This document shows positions 12,709 through 22,116 of a DNA stretch of 39,274 bases, piece by piece. The position numbers and the translations under genes are program-made. This stretch comes from Pseudomonadales bacterium (GTDB lineage Bacteria > Pseudomonadota > Gammaproteobacteria > Pseudomonadales > Azotimanducaceae), in NCBI GenBank assembly GCA_019090385.1, contig JAHRWB010000101.1:1-39274 (forward strand). Direction: 5' to 3'. The notes beneath the pieces were generated by a model. It saw only the letters and a list, made by a program, of their open reading frames with translations. It searched no databases and was not told where the DNA came from. Numbering within the stretch: position 1 is the stretch's first letter; each line of letters opens with the position of its first letter.

Positions 12709-13146
12709 TTACAACATCCGCTCAGCACAGGAGATATCCGCAGTACAAGCCAGGTCACCATCAACATGGGCTTTGCAGGAAAACTTTAATATTCCTCGAC
12801 GATCCAGGGTTAATTCGGAAAATAAATCCAGTTTGTCGCCCGGCACTACAGGACGACGAAAACGCGCCTTGTCAGTACCCCCCAGATAATAAATAGATCC
12901 ATCGGCTGGTTTTTTGCCTTTACTTTTAAAAGCCAAAATTCCAGATAACTGCGCCATTGCTTCAATAATAAGCAAGCCAGGCATAACCGGGTGGCCTGGG
13001 AAATGGCCGTTAAAAAACATCTCGTTCACGCTTACATTCTTGTAACCGGTAATACTGGTTCCCAGCTGAATATCATCGACACGATCCACTAACAAAAATG
13101 GATACCGGTGCGGCAAATACTCAAAAATTTCATTGATATCCATCAT
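12709..13146 (-). CDS. fabZ: 3-hydroxyacyl-[ACP] dehydratase FabZ
   Basis: FabZ dehydrates 3-hydroxyacyl-ACP in fatty acid elongation and competes with LpxA and LpxD for the hydroxyacyl-ACP pool. The 145-residue hot-dog fold protein has [13 protein letters not shown] near the start. It has the catalytic pair His48 in [12 protein letters not shown] and Glu62 in IEAMAQLSG. Tandem ATG codons occur at the start, preceded by a purine-rich GGGGAG and GGGA; either could be used. Lies between lpxD and lpxA. Confidence 0.96.
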   Translation of the reverse strand: MMDINEIFEYLPHRYPFLLVDRVDDIQLGTSITGYKNVSVNEMFFNGHFPGHPVMPGLLIIEAMAQLSGILAFKSKGKKPADGSIYYLGGTDKARFRRPVVPGDKLDLFSELTLDRRGILKFSCKAHVDGDLACTADISCAERML

Positions 13147-13310
13147 AATCCCACGCTCCCCTCGCTGCCTGCGTTAGCCTTACTTCTATAAAGCCTCGGT
13201 ACATTACCAACTGTTTTTTACAACTGCGTATCTACTATTTAACGCCCTTATTTGCCGCCAGAACTCACTATTTTTGACACCGTTCGCACGATAAAATATT
13301 ATGCGGACCC

Positions 13311-14336
13311 TTAAGTTTTTCCAGATTTTTCCAATACGCCTACGCGCTTATTTAGCTCATCCAATCTATTAAACCTCAGCACATTACGTTTCCAGGTTCT
13401 GGTTTCGCTAAATAACACACCACCTGAATAAGTACCCGGTTTATCTATGGAGCGGGACACGTGGGTCATTCCGCTAACAATAACACCGTCACAAATCCGA
13501 ATCGCACCATCGCCCCCTACCCCAACACCACCCGCCAGAACACAATGCTTGCCGATAATAGTAGAACCCACCAAACCTACACAGCCACAAATTATAGAGT
13601 GCGCGCCTATTCTACAGTTGTGACCAATCTGTACCTGATTATCAATTTTCACGCCATCTTCGATAATAGTATCTTCAATAGCACCTCTGTCTATCGTCGT
13701 TGCTGCGCCAATAGAAACGTCTGTGCCTATCCTCACACCACCTACTTGTGCTATTTCTACGAGCTTACCATTTTCATCATGAACAAAGCCGAACCCGTCA
13801 GAACCAATAACTGCCCCACTGTGTATGCGGCAGTTATCCCCAAGCACAACATTAGAATAAAGCGTAACGTTGGAAAATATTTCAACCGATTTTCCTAGTA
13901 CACAATCTCGCCCAATATAGCTATTCGCACCAATACGCGAACCAGATGCTAATGTTGCGCCCGCTTCGACTACAACATTAGCCGAAATTACTACGTCATT
14001 TGCCAGGCTCGCATCAGGATGAACTACTGCCGACGGGTGCCTTTCATAATTTTCTGGCGGAATAGCTTTGAATAGGTGTGAAAGTCTCGCATAGGCCAGA
14101 TAAGGGTTGCTAACAACAATTGCGTTTGTTGGGCACTCGTGCAAATTTTTTTGTTCAAGCAAAACAACAGAAGCTTTGGTGGTGGAGAGATATTGGCGAT
14201 GATCAGCACGAGACAAAAAAGACAAGTCTCCGGCCCTGGCCCCGGAAAGCGTCCCAAGGCCAGAAATTTCTATCGATGTATCTCCAATAATCTCACCATC
14301 AATTTGTGCAGCAAGATCTCCGATAGAATAGAGCAT
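13311..14336 (-). CDS. lpxD: UDP-3-O-(3-hydroxyacyl)glucosamine N-acyltransferase LpxD
   Basis: LpxD adds the N-linked hydroxyacyl chain in lipid A synthesis. The 341-residue protein, the same length as in E. coli, has the N-terminal uridine-binding domain (YSIGDLAAQIDGEIIGD, LSFLSRADHRQYL). It then has about ten hexapeptide turns including GSDGFGFVHDENG and the catalytic histidine region QIGHNCRIGAHSIICG near residue 240. A C-terminal helix with ETRTWKRNVLRFNRL follows. Upstream on its strand is a short tandem repeat and then skp. Confidence 0.96.
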   Translation of the reverse strand: MLYSIGDLAAQIDGEIIGDTSIEISGLGTLSGARAGDLSFLSRADHRQYLSTTKASVVLLEQKNLHECPTNAIVVSNPYLAYARLSHLFKAIPPENYERHPSAVVHPDASLANDVVISANVVVEAGATLASGSRIGANSYIGRDCVLGKSVEIFSNVTLYSNVVLGDNCRIHSGAVIGSDGFGFVHDENGKLVEIAQVGGVRIGTDVSIGAATTIDRGAIEDTIIEDGVKIDNQVQIGHNCRIGAHSIICGCVGLVGSTIIGKHCVLAGGVGVGGDGAIRICDGVIVSGMTHVSRSIDKPGTYSGGVLFSETRTWKRNVLRFNRLDELNKRVGVLEKSGKT

Positions 14337-14354
14337 AAGATCCCAAGCTAGCCT

Positions 14355-14408
14355 TTCTTACTAATCACTGTGTTCTTACTAATCACTGTGTTCTTACTGA
14401 TCGCTGTA
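14355..14408 (-). repeat. Three-copy 18-bp tandem repeat upstream of lpxD
   Basis: Read on the plus strand, TTCTTACTAATCACTGTG occurs at 14355-14372 and again, identical, at 14373-14390. A third, degenerate copy (A to G at two positions) lies at 14391-14408. The array fills most of the 90-base skp-lpxD gap and ends about 20 bases before the lpxD start. On the coding strand each unit includes AGTAAGAA. It may be neutral slippage or may affect lpxD expression. Confidence 0.9.
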
Positions 14409-14426
14409 TAAATACAAAGACCCACA

Positions 14427-14933
14427 CTATTTTTTGTCATTAAGCTTTTCAGTGACTTTGCGCGTAATATCGTGCTTGGAGTTTACATACAGCAATGACT
14501 GGCGCTCCATGAGAACATCGTAACCTTCGAGTTCAATCATGTCTTTAAGTGCTGCGTCTAGCTTTGGCGCCATTTCGTTAAAAAGTTCCTGTTGCCGCTC
14601 ATTCAGCGCCTTTTGTAATTTTTTTACCTGGAACTGATATTCAATTTGTTGATCTTCAATTTTCTTACGTGCTTTTTCCTTGGCCACATCGCTCATTATT
14701 TCAGCACTTTTAATCAATTGTTCCTGTGCCGCCTGAATTTCGCTGCGCAATGCCAAAACGGACTCTTCGTCCGCTTTTAAGTCGCTTTCAATCACTTTAG
14801 CTTTAGCCTGAGCCTCGTCGGTTTGTAAAATAGCCTGTTGAGTATTGATAATAGCTATCTTTAACTCAGCAGCGACATTGCCTGCCGTAAATACACTCAT
14901 GCACACCATGAGTACCGCAAGTAGTCTTACCAC
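14427..14933 (-). CDS. skp: Periplasmic chaperone Skp (OmpH family)
   Basis: Skp is a trimeric periplasmic chaperone that holds unfolded outer-membrane proteins before delivery to the BAM complex. The 168-residue product has a signal peptide (residues 1 to about 22, MVRLLAVLMVCMSVFTAG then NVAA). The ELKIAIINTQQAI beta strand follows, then a long charged helical hairpin (about residues 40-135) forming the tentacles, and the C-terminal core. The GTG start is supported by AAGGAG seven bases upstream. It is 207 bases downstream of bamA and upstream of lpxD, the normal setting. Confidence 0.93.
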   Translation of the reverse strand: MVRLLAVLMVCMSVFTAGNVAAELKIAIINTQQAILQTDEAQAKAKVIESDLKADEESVLALRSEIQAAQEQLIKSAEIMSDVAKEKARKKIEDQQIEYQFQVKKLQKALNERQQELFNEMAPKLDAALKDMIELEGYDVLMERQSLLYVNSKHDITRKVTEKLNDKK

Positions 14934-15140
14934 ACTAATTCTCCTTTTCGTTCTCTTTAAACGTAATATTTATATTTGATGTTCAATTATTGGCCAAACA
15001 TTTAAATGTTAAGCACTTATTAGCATAGCCACATGGTAGGGACAACCCTGATCAAGCACTAATCAATGTTCCATTGTACAGTACTTGCCAAAAATAGCCT
15101 TTAGAATTAATCAGCCGCATGCCGTTCTCTCTGAAATCAT
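14934..15140 (-). promoter_or_regulatory. bamA-skp intergenic region with a 14-bp palindrome
   Basis: This AT-rich 207-base gap contains no gene that I can support. A perfect palindrome, AACATTTAAATGTT, lies at 14997-15010, about 65 bases before the skp start, and could be a regulator site. On the minus strand a GGAAC (15072-15068) resembles a sigma-E -35 element, but a matching -10 is poor. The strong AAGGAG of skp is at the left end. Confidence 0.3.
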
Positions 15141-17498
15141 TTACAGGGTTTTACCCAACTCAAACTGAAAACCTTCCGTTCTATCGAATTCTTTCTTGTT
15201 TAATACCCGTGAAAACGAAAAACTCATTGGACCCAGGCCAGGTGTAATCCATGTCACCGCTACTCCGACAGAATAGCGAAATTCATTAATATCGAAATCA
15301 AAACAGTTCGAATTATTACTTACCGTGGGACATTTTGTATTAAAAACATTTCCCGCATCGGCAAATATTACGGATCGAAATGAACGAGAATTCTCAATAA
15401 ATGGAATGGGAAAAATTAACTCTGCACTCAGTTCAAATAGTGCATTGCCACCAAATGGATCACCTTCCGGGCGACTAAAAATATCATCCGGCGGCGGTGT
15501 ACTTCGTGGACCCAGAGTAAAGGGCTCAAAGCCCCGTACTGAGCCAAATCCGCCTGCATAAAAATGCTCATAAAACGGTAATGCTGAAGTGCTTCCATAG
15601 GCATCACCATAGCCCAACTCTGTACGCAGCCGTAGGGTAAATGCCTCTCGTGTTACGGGGATATAAATCTGCCCTTCATAACGTACTTTATAAAACTGCA
15701 GATCACTCCCTGGAACAGCTGCTTCGAGACTTAAACTTTGTGAATTCCCGCGAGTCGGAAACAACCCCCTGTTCAACTTCGAACTACTCCAGTTGAGACT
15801 CATCTTAAAATTTGTCGCAAGATTTCCTTCGTTAGCAATATATTCCAGAATTTCCAGGGAGGATAAAAAACCTTCTTTCAGCTTTGTTTGTTCAACATTA
15901 AGACCAAAACCAACGCGTTGCGTTTCGCCAATGGGTAATCCAAAATTAATCCCTGTACCTAAACTGTCTGTAGAAAAACGTGCCAGGTTTCGCTCATTGA
16001 AATTGCTTTCCCGATAAAAAATATTGTACCCCCTACTAACGCCGTCTAGCGTAAAATAAGGGTTGAAATAGTTAAAACTGACTGACCGCTGAAACTTACT
16101 CCAGGATATATTGGCACCCAAACTGTTGCCTGTACCGAAGACATTGTTCTCCTGATAACCTGCACCCAGTGTTAAACCAAAACCTTGTGAATATCCCACC
16201 GTGGCAGAAATACTACCCGAAGGCTGCTCTTCTACTTCCAGTTCAACATCAATCTGATCATCGGTACCGGGCACCTCAAGCGTTTCTACATTTACCGCAC
16301 TGAAATATCCCAGGCGCTCCAGCCGCACCTTTGACATATCAATTAAATTGGTGGATGCCCACCCACCTTCCAGTTGACGCATCTCTCTGCGTACCACTTC
16401 ATCATTGGTTATACTGTTACCACGCACATTTATGCGTCTCACGTAAGCGCGTTTCCCCGCTTCCACGAAAAAACGGACGTCGACAATGCCATCATCCTGA
16501 ACTTGCGGAATACCTGAGGCACTAGCAAAAGTATATCCAGAGTTCCCCAGCGTTGCGGTAATACGTTTTTCAGTTGCTGTGAGCAAAGCTCGGTTAAAAG
16601 TTTGGTCTTTTTGTACCAACAGCAATGACTTGAGTATTTCAGGTGCAATGTCATTCAGCTCACCAACCAGCTCTACTTCACCTACCGTATATTTTTCTCC
16701 TTCGTCAACGGCAATAGTAATATAAACGTCTTTTTTGTCAGGCGTTATACTGACCTGAGTCGACTCAATTTCAAATACAACATAGCCACGATCCTGATAG
16801 TAGGATTCCAATGTCTCCAAATCACCTGAAAGCTTTTCTCGAGAGTATTTGTCGTCATTCTTATAAAAGGAGGTCAATCCCGGAAGCTTCAACTCCATAA
16901 CATCCAGGAGTTCAGATTGATCAAAAACATGATTCCCAACAAAGTTAATATGTTGTATACCCGAAGGTTTTCCTTCGACAATGTCTATTTTTATGGCTAC
17001 CCGATTACGCGGCAAGACTTCTACATTCGTTTTAATAGACGCGCCGTATCTTCCTTGAGAAACATACTGCCTTTCAAGTTCCAGCGCCACGTGCTCCAAC
17101 GTCGCTTGCTTAAATATCTCTCCCTCGGCCAAACCCTGAGCAGACAAGCCTTCAAGCAGGGCTTCGGATTTAATAGCCTTATTTCCATCAAGCTCGAGTG
17201 ACTCTATCGCAGGTCGTTCAGTCAAATTTACTACTAGCACATTGCCATCACGCAACATACGAATATCGTTGAACAAGCCTGAACGGAAAATTAGTCGTAC
17301 AAGTTGACGCAAGCCAATTTCGTCCACCCTATCGCCAACATCCACCGGCATCAAATTAAAAACCGTACCCGCAGAAACCCGCTGTAAACCCTGAATACGA
17401 ATATCAGAGACCGTAAAATCATCAGCTTTTACGGTATTCGCTAATAACAGCACAGCGAATACTGGAATAGCTGCCAACCGCCGAAATACAAAAATCAA
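15141..17498 (-). CDS. bamA: Outer membrane protein assembly factor BamA
   Basis: BamA is the Omp85 core of the machine that folds beta-barrel proteins into the outer membrane. The 785-residue product has a signal peptide (about residues 1-25, ending TVKA). Five POTRA domains (about 26-425) and a 16-strand barrel follow. Barrel features are GYSQGFGLTLGAGYQENN, the conserved VRGF at 654-657 in loop 6, and a loop cysteine pair at 723 and 732. The C-terminus is FQFELGKTL; most OMPs end in Phe or Trp. The first possible codon, TTG at 17498, directly follows an in-frame TAA and gives the signal peptide. Downstream of rseP and upstream of skp. Confidence 0.96.
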   Translation of the reverse strand: MIFVFRRLAAIPVFAVLLLANTVKADDFTVSDIRIQGLQRVSAGTVFNLMPVDVGDRVDEIGLRQLVRLIFRSGLFNDIRMLRDGNVLVVNLTERPAIESLELDGNKAIKSEALLEGLSAQGLAEGEIFKQATLEHVALELERQYVSQGRYGASIKTNVEVLPRNRVAIKIDIVEGKPSGIQHINFVGNHVFDQSELLDVMELKLPGLTSFYKNDDKYSREKLSGDLETLESYYQDRGYVVFEIESTQVSITPDKKDVYITIAVDEGEKYTVGEVELVGELNDIAPEILKSLLLVQKDQTFNRALLTATEKRITATLGNSGYTFASASGIPQVQDDGIVDVRFFVEAGKRAYVRRINVRGNSITNDEVVRREMRQLEGGWASTNLIDMSKVRLERLGYFSAVNVETLEVPGTDDQIDVELEVEEQPSGSISATVGYSQGFGLTLGAGYQENNVFGTGNSLGANISWSKFQRSVSFNYFNPYFTLDGVSRGYNIFYRESNFNERNLARFSTDSLGTGINFGLPIGETQRVGFGLNVEQTKLKEGFLSSLEILEYIANEGNLATNFKMSLNWSSSKLNRGLFPTRGNSQSLSLEAAVPGSDLQFYKVRYEGQIYIPVTREAFTLRLRTELGYGDAYGSTSALPFYEHFYAGGFGSVRGFEPFTLGPRSTPPPDDIFSRPEGDPFGGNALFELSAELIFPIPFIENSRSFRSVIFADAGNVFNTKCPTVSNNSNCFDFDINEFRYSVGVAVTWITPGLGPMSFSFSRVLNKKEFDRTEGFQFELGKTL

Positions 17499-17536
17499 TT
17501 ACACCACCCTGCTCCGTACCGGAGTGAACCCAGCAC

Positions 17537-18886
17537 TTACATAAGCCTGGATATGTCGTTAAAGAAAGCGAGCAGCATCATACCGCTAACTATAAAAATT
17601 CCAAGCTGCAAGCCAATATTTTGGACTCTTTCTGACAACGGTTTGCCACGCAGAATCTCCAGCAAACAGAATAATATATGCCCTCCATCCAAAACCGGGA
17701 TTGGCAGTAAATTCAAAACGCCCAAACTTATACTCAACAGCGCTAATAATCCCGTAAAAGCTATCCAACCGGACTTGGCATAATCCCCTGCCACTTTGGC
17801 AATAGTTATCGGGCCACTCAAGTTGCGTGTTGAGACAAGCCCGGTCACCATCTTCTTCAACAAATTCAGTGTCAGTACGGTCTTTGACCAGGTCTCACGA
17901 AAGCCCTGCTGCAAAGCACCCAGGCCAGTATATTGAGTTTCACGAACATAAAGCATGACGCCAACCAAACCGTACTCCGTTCCATCTGACGCAATTTCCA
18001 AGCCCGGCGTTATGGACAAATCTCGCTCATCCCCTGCCCGGTTCACGCGTATCGCCAATGTTTGATTGGGCGAGTCACGCACGATTGCCACCCACTCCGA
18101 CCAGGTGCCGACTGATTGGTTATCCACCTCAATGATGCGATCTCCGGACTTAAGCCCTGCTCGCTCGGCAGGACTACCTGCTAAAATATCTCCCAACACT
18201 GTGGTTGCCGCCTGAATTCCCAGGGAACCACCCAAATCTGGCGATTCTTCACCCCGGTGCCAGTCATTAATTTCAATCCCCACGGTGTGCTCACGCTGCG
18301 AAGCTGGGTTTGGTGAAGGATAACGCGTGGTAATATCCAACTGCCCGGAATCACCCATACGCGCAGCCAGCGCCAATGCAACCTGGGGCCAGCTCTCCGT
18401 GGTGATACCATCGATGGCCACTATTTCCTCGCCCGAGCGCATACCTGCCAGAGCTGCGGGGCTGTCTGCGGGCAAATCCGCCAATACCGGAACCAGGCCT
18501 ATGGTTCCAACCGTAGCCAATAACCAATAAATCAAAATAGCCAATACAAAATTGGCCAAAGGCCCGCCAAGAGCAATGGCTATACGCCAATATACTGACA
18601 GGGACTGATAGGAATTTGCCGAAATTTTCTGGGGCGGTTTCGATGCAAAAGCCTCCCACTCCCGCTCATCAAGCATCCTGACATAGCCACCCAGAGGTAT
18701 CATTGCAAGCACAAATTCAGTGCCGTGCTTGTCGATCCAGGTGAAAAGAGGCTTTCCAAAACCCACGGAAAATCGCACAACAGACACGCCGGACCAACGT
18801 GCAATAATAAAATGCCCGAATTCGTGAACAGTTACCAGTACCCCTAAAGTAACAATCAGTGCCAGTGGATATTGCAAGAAATCCAT
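17537..18886 (-). CDS. rseP: Site-2 intramembrane zinc metalloprotease RseP
   Basis: RseP cleaves anti-sigma factor RseA/MucA inside the membrane during the envelope stress response and also removes signal-peptide remnants. The 449-residue protein has the zinc motif HEFGH at residues 21-25 in the first membrane helix. Two tandem PDZ domains follow in the periplasm (about 125-200 and 215-305), then the last zinc ligand Asp400 in NLLPIPVLDGGH, with membrane helices at both ends. In Pseudomonas dxr lies just upstream between cdsA and this gene; here only a 240-base gap is found. bamA follows after 38 bases. Confidence 0.96.
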   Translation of the reverse strand: MDFLQYPLALIVTLGVLVTVHEFGHFIIARWSGVSVVRFSVGFGKPLFTWIDKHGTEFVLAMIPLGGYVRMLDEREWEAFASKPPQKISANSYQSLSVYWRIAIALGGPLANFVLAILIYWLLATVGTIGLVPVLADLPADSPAALAGMRSGEEIVAIDGITTESWPQVALALAARMGDSGQLDITTRYPSPNPASQREHTVGIEINDWHRGEESPDLGGSLGIQAATTVLGDILAGSPAERAGLKSGDRIIEVDNQSVGTWSEWVAIVRDSPNQTLAIRVNRAGDERDLSITPGLEIASDGTEYGLVGVMLYVRETQYTGLGALQQGFRETWSKTVLTLNLLKKMVTGLVSTRNLSGPITIAKVAGDYAKSGWIAFTGLLALLSISLGVLNLLPIPVLDGGHILFCLLEILRGKPLSERVQNIGLQLGIFIVSGMMLLAFFNDISRLM

Positions 18887-19126
18887 ATTTGTGTCTTTTC
18901 CTACTTCTGTTTCCAGCGGTGCTTTTGAGCTGGGAAAGTATTTAATTTAGTCTTGGGACCGGTACAGCCACCATGCTTACATTTAGCCGTGCTCGCAATT
19001 CAATAACAACAAACGTTTTGACCCACTAAATCGCAAATGATTTCCGGATTATCTCAAATACCTGGCGTACTGTGTAGATACGTTTGATGAAGGATTCCGG
19101 AAACCAGATGCAACATGCCATCAGCA
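18887..19126 (-). other. cdsA-rseP gap where dxr is expected
   Basis: In pseudomonad-like gene order this site holds dxr. The 240 bases here contain no reading frame or recognisable dxr fragment in a visual scan of the minus strand. An inverted repeat, TTTCCGGA at 19041-19048 and TCCGGAAA at 19096-19103, separates two halves of the gap. It could be a deletion scar or simply the rseP promoter region. Confidence 0.4.
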
Positions 19127-19948
19127 CTATATATGCATATTGTAGAATCCATACATAATGCATGAAAAAACCGGAATAACTGCTATAAGTGCGTCTATTC
19201 GATCAAGCAAGCCACCATGGCCGGGAAAGATGCTGCCTGAGTCCTTAACACCCGCACTACGTTTTACAATACTCTCAAAAAGATCACCAGCAACTGACAA
19301 TACCGCCAAACTGACTGCCAGCCCCGCCCACAACCATAAAGGCAGCTGAAAGGTTTTATACGCCGGAACAATGAACACCAGCGCAAGCGTCGCGGCGACG
19401 GCAACCAGTACCCCACCAACTGCTCCTTCCCGGGTTTTACCCGGACTAATAGCCGGAGCCAATTTATGTGTGCCAAACGTCTTGCCCGAGAAGTAAGCAC
19501 CAACGTCCGCACCCCAAACAAGTATCATTGTCCATAGAAGCAGCCATTCACCCTCAGGCAATCGCTTCAACAAGACCAAACCCATCCATGCACCCAGCAT
19601 AAGCAAAAGACCCACCGCCAAATGCACGAGGCGCACACTTAACCAATGATTTCCCGCGGGATAGATGAACACCATGATCAATGCCCAGACCCAAAATAGA
19701 GAAACACCGATTAGCCCGTACAACATGTACATTGTTTCAATCATCCAATAGGCAGCAAACCAGTACACACCTATATAGACTGTTTTTTGCGCAAGGCTAT
19801 GCAAGCCTGCAAGATTGCCCCATTCATATAGAGCAATACTGGCCAACATTAAAAAACTCAGTGTGAACACTGCCTCAGAGGTGAAGAACAGCATAAGTAT
19901 TACTAGTGGCGCTGCTATCAATGCAGCAATGACGCGGGTTTTCAGCAT
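19127..19948 (-). CDS. cdsA: Phosphatidate cytidylyltransferase
   Basis: CdsA makes CDP-diacylglycerol from phosphatidic acid and CTP, the branch point of phospholipid synthesis. The 273-residue protein is very hydrophobic with about eight membrane helices. It carries the CTP transferase signature near the C-terminus, SIVKRSAGVKDSGSIFPGHG followed by GLLDRIDA, and upstream PGKTREGAVGG. Lies after uppS with a 44-base gap, the usual pairing. Confidence 0.96.
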   Translation of the reverse strand: MLKTRVIAALIAAPLVILMLFFTSEAVFTLSFLMLASIALYEWGNLAGLHSLAQKTVYIGVYWFAAYWMIETMYMLYGLIGVSLFWVWALIMVFIYPAGNHWLSVRLVHLAVGLLLMLGAWMGLVLLKRLPEGEWLLLWTMILVWGADVGAYFSGKTFGTHKLAPAISPGKTREGAVGGVLVAVAATLALVFIVPAYKTFQLPLWLWAGLAVSLAVLSVAGDLFESIVKRSAGVKDSGSIFPGHGGLLDRIDALIAVIPVFSCIMYGFYNMHI

Positions 19949-19992
19949 GACTGAAATTTACCTGAGCATGCAACCAGACTCAACAAATACAA

Positions 19993-20736
19993 CTAGTTTC
20001 GCTCTCCGAAACGGCGCTCGCGGCAGGAAAAATTGCTAACCGCGTCTTCAAGCGTTTTCAAAGAAAAGTCAGGCCAGTAAATTTCCGAAAAAATCAACTC
20101 TGTATAGGCCATATCCCACAACATGAAATTACTGATTCGGTTGTCACCGCCCGTGCGAATACACAGGTCTGGTGGGGGTACATCACCCAGTGACAATTGT
20201 GACTGAAAACGCGCATCCGTGATGTCTTCTGGATCCAGTTCACCCGCCTGCACAGCCAGAGCAAGTTGCTTTGCAGCATTGGTAATATCCCAACGCCCAC
20301 CAAAATTAGCCGCGATCGACAGCGTCATTCTCGTATTTTTCAGGGTAAGTTGTTCCGCACGGGTCATTAACATTTGAATCTTGCCAGAAAACCGTGAGCG
20401 GTCGCCAATAACCCGTAATCGCACATTTCGTTTAGCCAATTCATCGACATCGTCTTCCAGCAAGCGCGTCATGAGGCCCAGCAACAACTCGACTTCAGGT
20501 TTAGGACGCTGCCAATTTTCGGTACTGAAGGCAAACAGTGTAAGGTATTTCACACCCAGATCGGCACAGGCTTCTGCTACAGGACGTACATTTTTCGCCC
20601 CGGCTCGATGTCCAGCCGCACCAGGCAGGTGCCGGGACTTAGCCCATCGATTGTTCCCATCCATTATAATTGCCAAATGCCGAGGCACTATATAAGAACT
20701 TACTGAGGTTTCTGATGATCTTGTTAATTCCGACAT
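19993..20736 (-). CDS. uppS: Undecaprenyl diphosphate synthase (cis-prenyltransferase)
   Basis: UppS extends farnesyl diphosphate with eight isopentenyl diphosphates to make the C55 carrier lipid for peptidoglycan and O-antigen. The 247-residue protein has the catalytic Asp26 in IIMDGNNRWAKSR. It also has GHRAGAKNVRPV, LTLFAFSTENWQRP, and the C-terminal LCIRTGGDNRISNFMLW with AYTELIF and WPDF. Its presence means the cell still needs isopentenyl diphosphate, although dxr, ispD and ispF are not at their expected places. It lies between frr and cdsA. Confidence 0.96.
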   Translation of the reverse strand: MSELTRSSETSVSSYIVPRHLAIIMDGNNRWAKSRHLPGAAGHRAGAKNVRPVAEACADLGVKYLTLFAFSTENWQRPKPEVELLLGLMTRLLEDDVDELAKRNVRLRVIGDRSRFSGKIQMLMTRAEQLTLKNTRMTLSIAANFGGRWDITNAAKQLALAVQAGELDPEDITDARFQSQLSLGDVPPPDLCIRTGGDNRISNFMLWDMAYTELIFSEIYWPDFSLKTLEDAVSNFSCRERRFGERN

Positions 20737-20788
20737 CTTTAGCTGATAAAATCCATGTAAATTATTGCTAAGCAGACAAATTGTATCG

Positions 20789-21346
20789 TTATATCTGCAA
20801 TAAGTCGGATTCTTTTTCCGCTAAAGCGTGATCAACATCAGCTATTTTGGCATCAGTTAGTTTTTGAATCTGCTCTGAAGCTTTGTGAGCCTCGTCTTTA
20901 CTGATTTCAGACTCCTTTTCAAAGTCTTTAATATGGGTCAATGCATCGCGACGAATATTCCGTACCGCGATTCGGCCATTTTCTGCTTCATTTCGTGCAA
21001 CTTTGGTCAAATTCTGGCGATTCTCTTCTGTAAGAGGCGGCATTGGCAAGCGAATGACATCTCCCGTCGTGGTAGGCGTAATGCCAACACCACTGCGCAA
21101 AATGGCCTTTTCGATCTCAACAATCATATGCTTTTCCCAGGGCGTAACCGTCAAATTGCGCGCATCCTCTACGATAACAGCGGCTACCTGATTTAAGGGC
21201 GTATCCACCCCATAGTACGGCACCACAATGCCATCCAGTATGTCTGGAGACGCCCTACCGGTCCTAATTTTGCCAAATGCACTGCGTATAGCTTCGACGG
21301 ATTTATCCATCCGTGTCCCAGCATCTTCGAGTATTTCGTTAATCAC
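20789..21346 (-). CDS. frr: Ribosome recycling factor
   Basis: RRF splits post-termination ribosomes together with EF-G. The 185-residue product matches the family length and has [43 protein letters not shown]-like [13 protein letters not shown] and the C-terminal long helical domain. The start is GTG at 21346, overlapping the pyrH stop as GTGA, which suggests translational coupling. In E. coli dxr follows frr; here uppS follows after 52 bases. Confidence 0.96.
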   Translation of the reverse strand: MINEILEDAGTRMDKSVEAIRSAFGKIRTGRASPDILDGIVVPYYGVDTPLNQVAAVIVEDARNLTVTPWEKHMIVEIEKAILRSGVGITPTTTGDVIRLPMPPLTEENRQNLTKVARNEAENGRIAVRNIRRDALTHIKDFEKESEISKDEAHKASEQIQKLTDAKIADVDHALAEKESDLLQI

Positions 21347-22068
21347 GCTACAGTTCCTGACGAATTATTCTCACAGCTTATAACAGTTCCCACTTTCTTG
21401 CCTTGTGCAATATCGCGCAATGCACCTGGCAAAGCCATATCAAACACCACAATCGGCAGCTTATGATCCCTGCACAGGGTCATAGCAGAGAGATCCATCA
21501 CTTTTAGTTCTTTCTGAATTACTTCGTCAAAGCTCAAGGCACCGTAGCGTTGAGCATTTTTGTTTATCTCCGGATCAGAGTCATAAACACCGTCGACTTT
21601 GGTCCCTTTCAGAACCATGTCTGCGGCTATTTCGATACCGCGCAAACTAGCCGCGGAATCTGTTGTAAAAAATGGGTTACTGGTACCCCCACCAAATATG
21701 ACAACTTCTCCGCGCTCAAGCAAGCGAACAGCCTTAGCCCGAGAATAACCGTCCACAATTGAATGAATATCTACAGCAGAGAGTACTCTGGAAGGTACAT
21801 TTATACTCAACAATACATCACGCAACGCCAGCGCATTCATTATCGTTGCCAGCATACCCATGTGATCACCGGTTACGCGATCCATGCCGGCAGCCTGTAA
21901 GGTTGCTCCCCGAAACAAGTTGCCACCACCCAGCACGACGCCGACCTCAACGCCATCTGCTATTACATCTCTTATCTCACTTGCTATGCGCAGAACAACT
22001 TTGGGGTCAATGCCAAAGTCCAACTCTCCAGCAAGAGCCTCTCCACTAAGCTTGAGTAACAATCGCAT
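21343..22068 (-). CDS. pyrH: UMP kinase
   Basis: PyrH phosphorylates UMP to UDP and is a hexameric amino acid kinase fold enzyme regulated by GTP and UTP. The 241-residue product has [56 protein letters not shown] and DGVYDSDP. The ATG at 22068 has GGGAGA about six bases upstream and gives a slightly shorter N-terminus than in Pseudomonas. It lies between tsf and frr in the conserved order. Confidence 0.96.
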   Translation of the reverse strand: MRLLLKLSGEALAGELDFGIDPKVVLRIASEIRDVIADGVEVGVVLGGGNLFRGATLQAAGMDRVTGDHMGMLATIMNALALRDVLLSINVPSRVLSAVDIHSIVDGYSRAKAVRLLERGEVVIFGGGTSNPFFTTDSAASLRGIEIAADMVLKGTKVDGVYDSDPEINKNAQRYGALSFDEVIQKELKVMDLSAMTLCRDHKLPIVVFDMALPGALRDIAQGKKVGTVISCENNSSGTVA

Positions 22069-22116
22069 TCTTGTTCTCCCGCAGAACCAACGCTATTCTT
22101 CTACGACCATTATCGC

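Noticed and set aside
15060-15075. Sigma-E promoter for skp
   Set aside because: A GGAAC -35-like element is present on the minus strand, but the -10 candidate at the right spacing (TCAGG) is poor.
18887-19126. dxr pseudogene remnant
   Set aside because: I could not read any Dxr-like motif in the minus-strand frames of the gap; a sensitive translated search would be needed to be sure.
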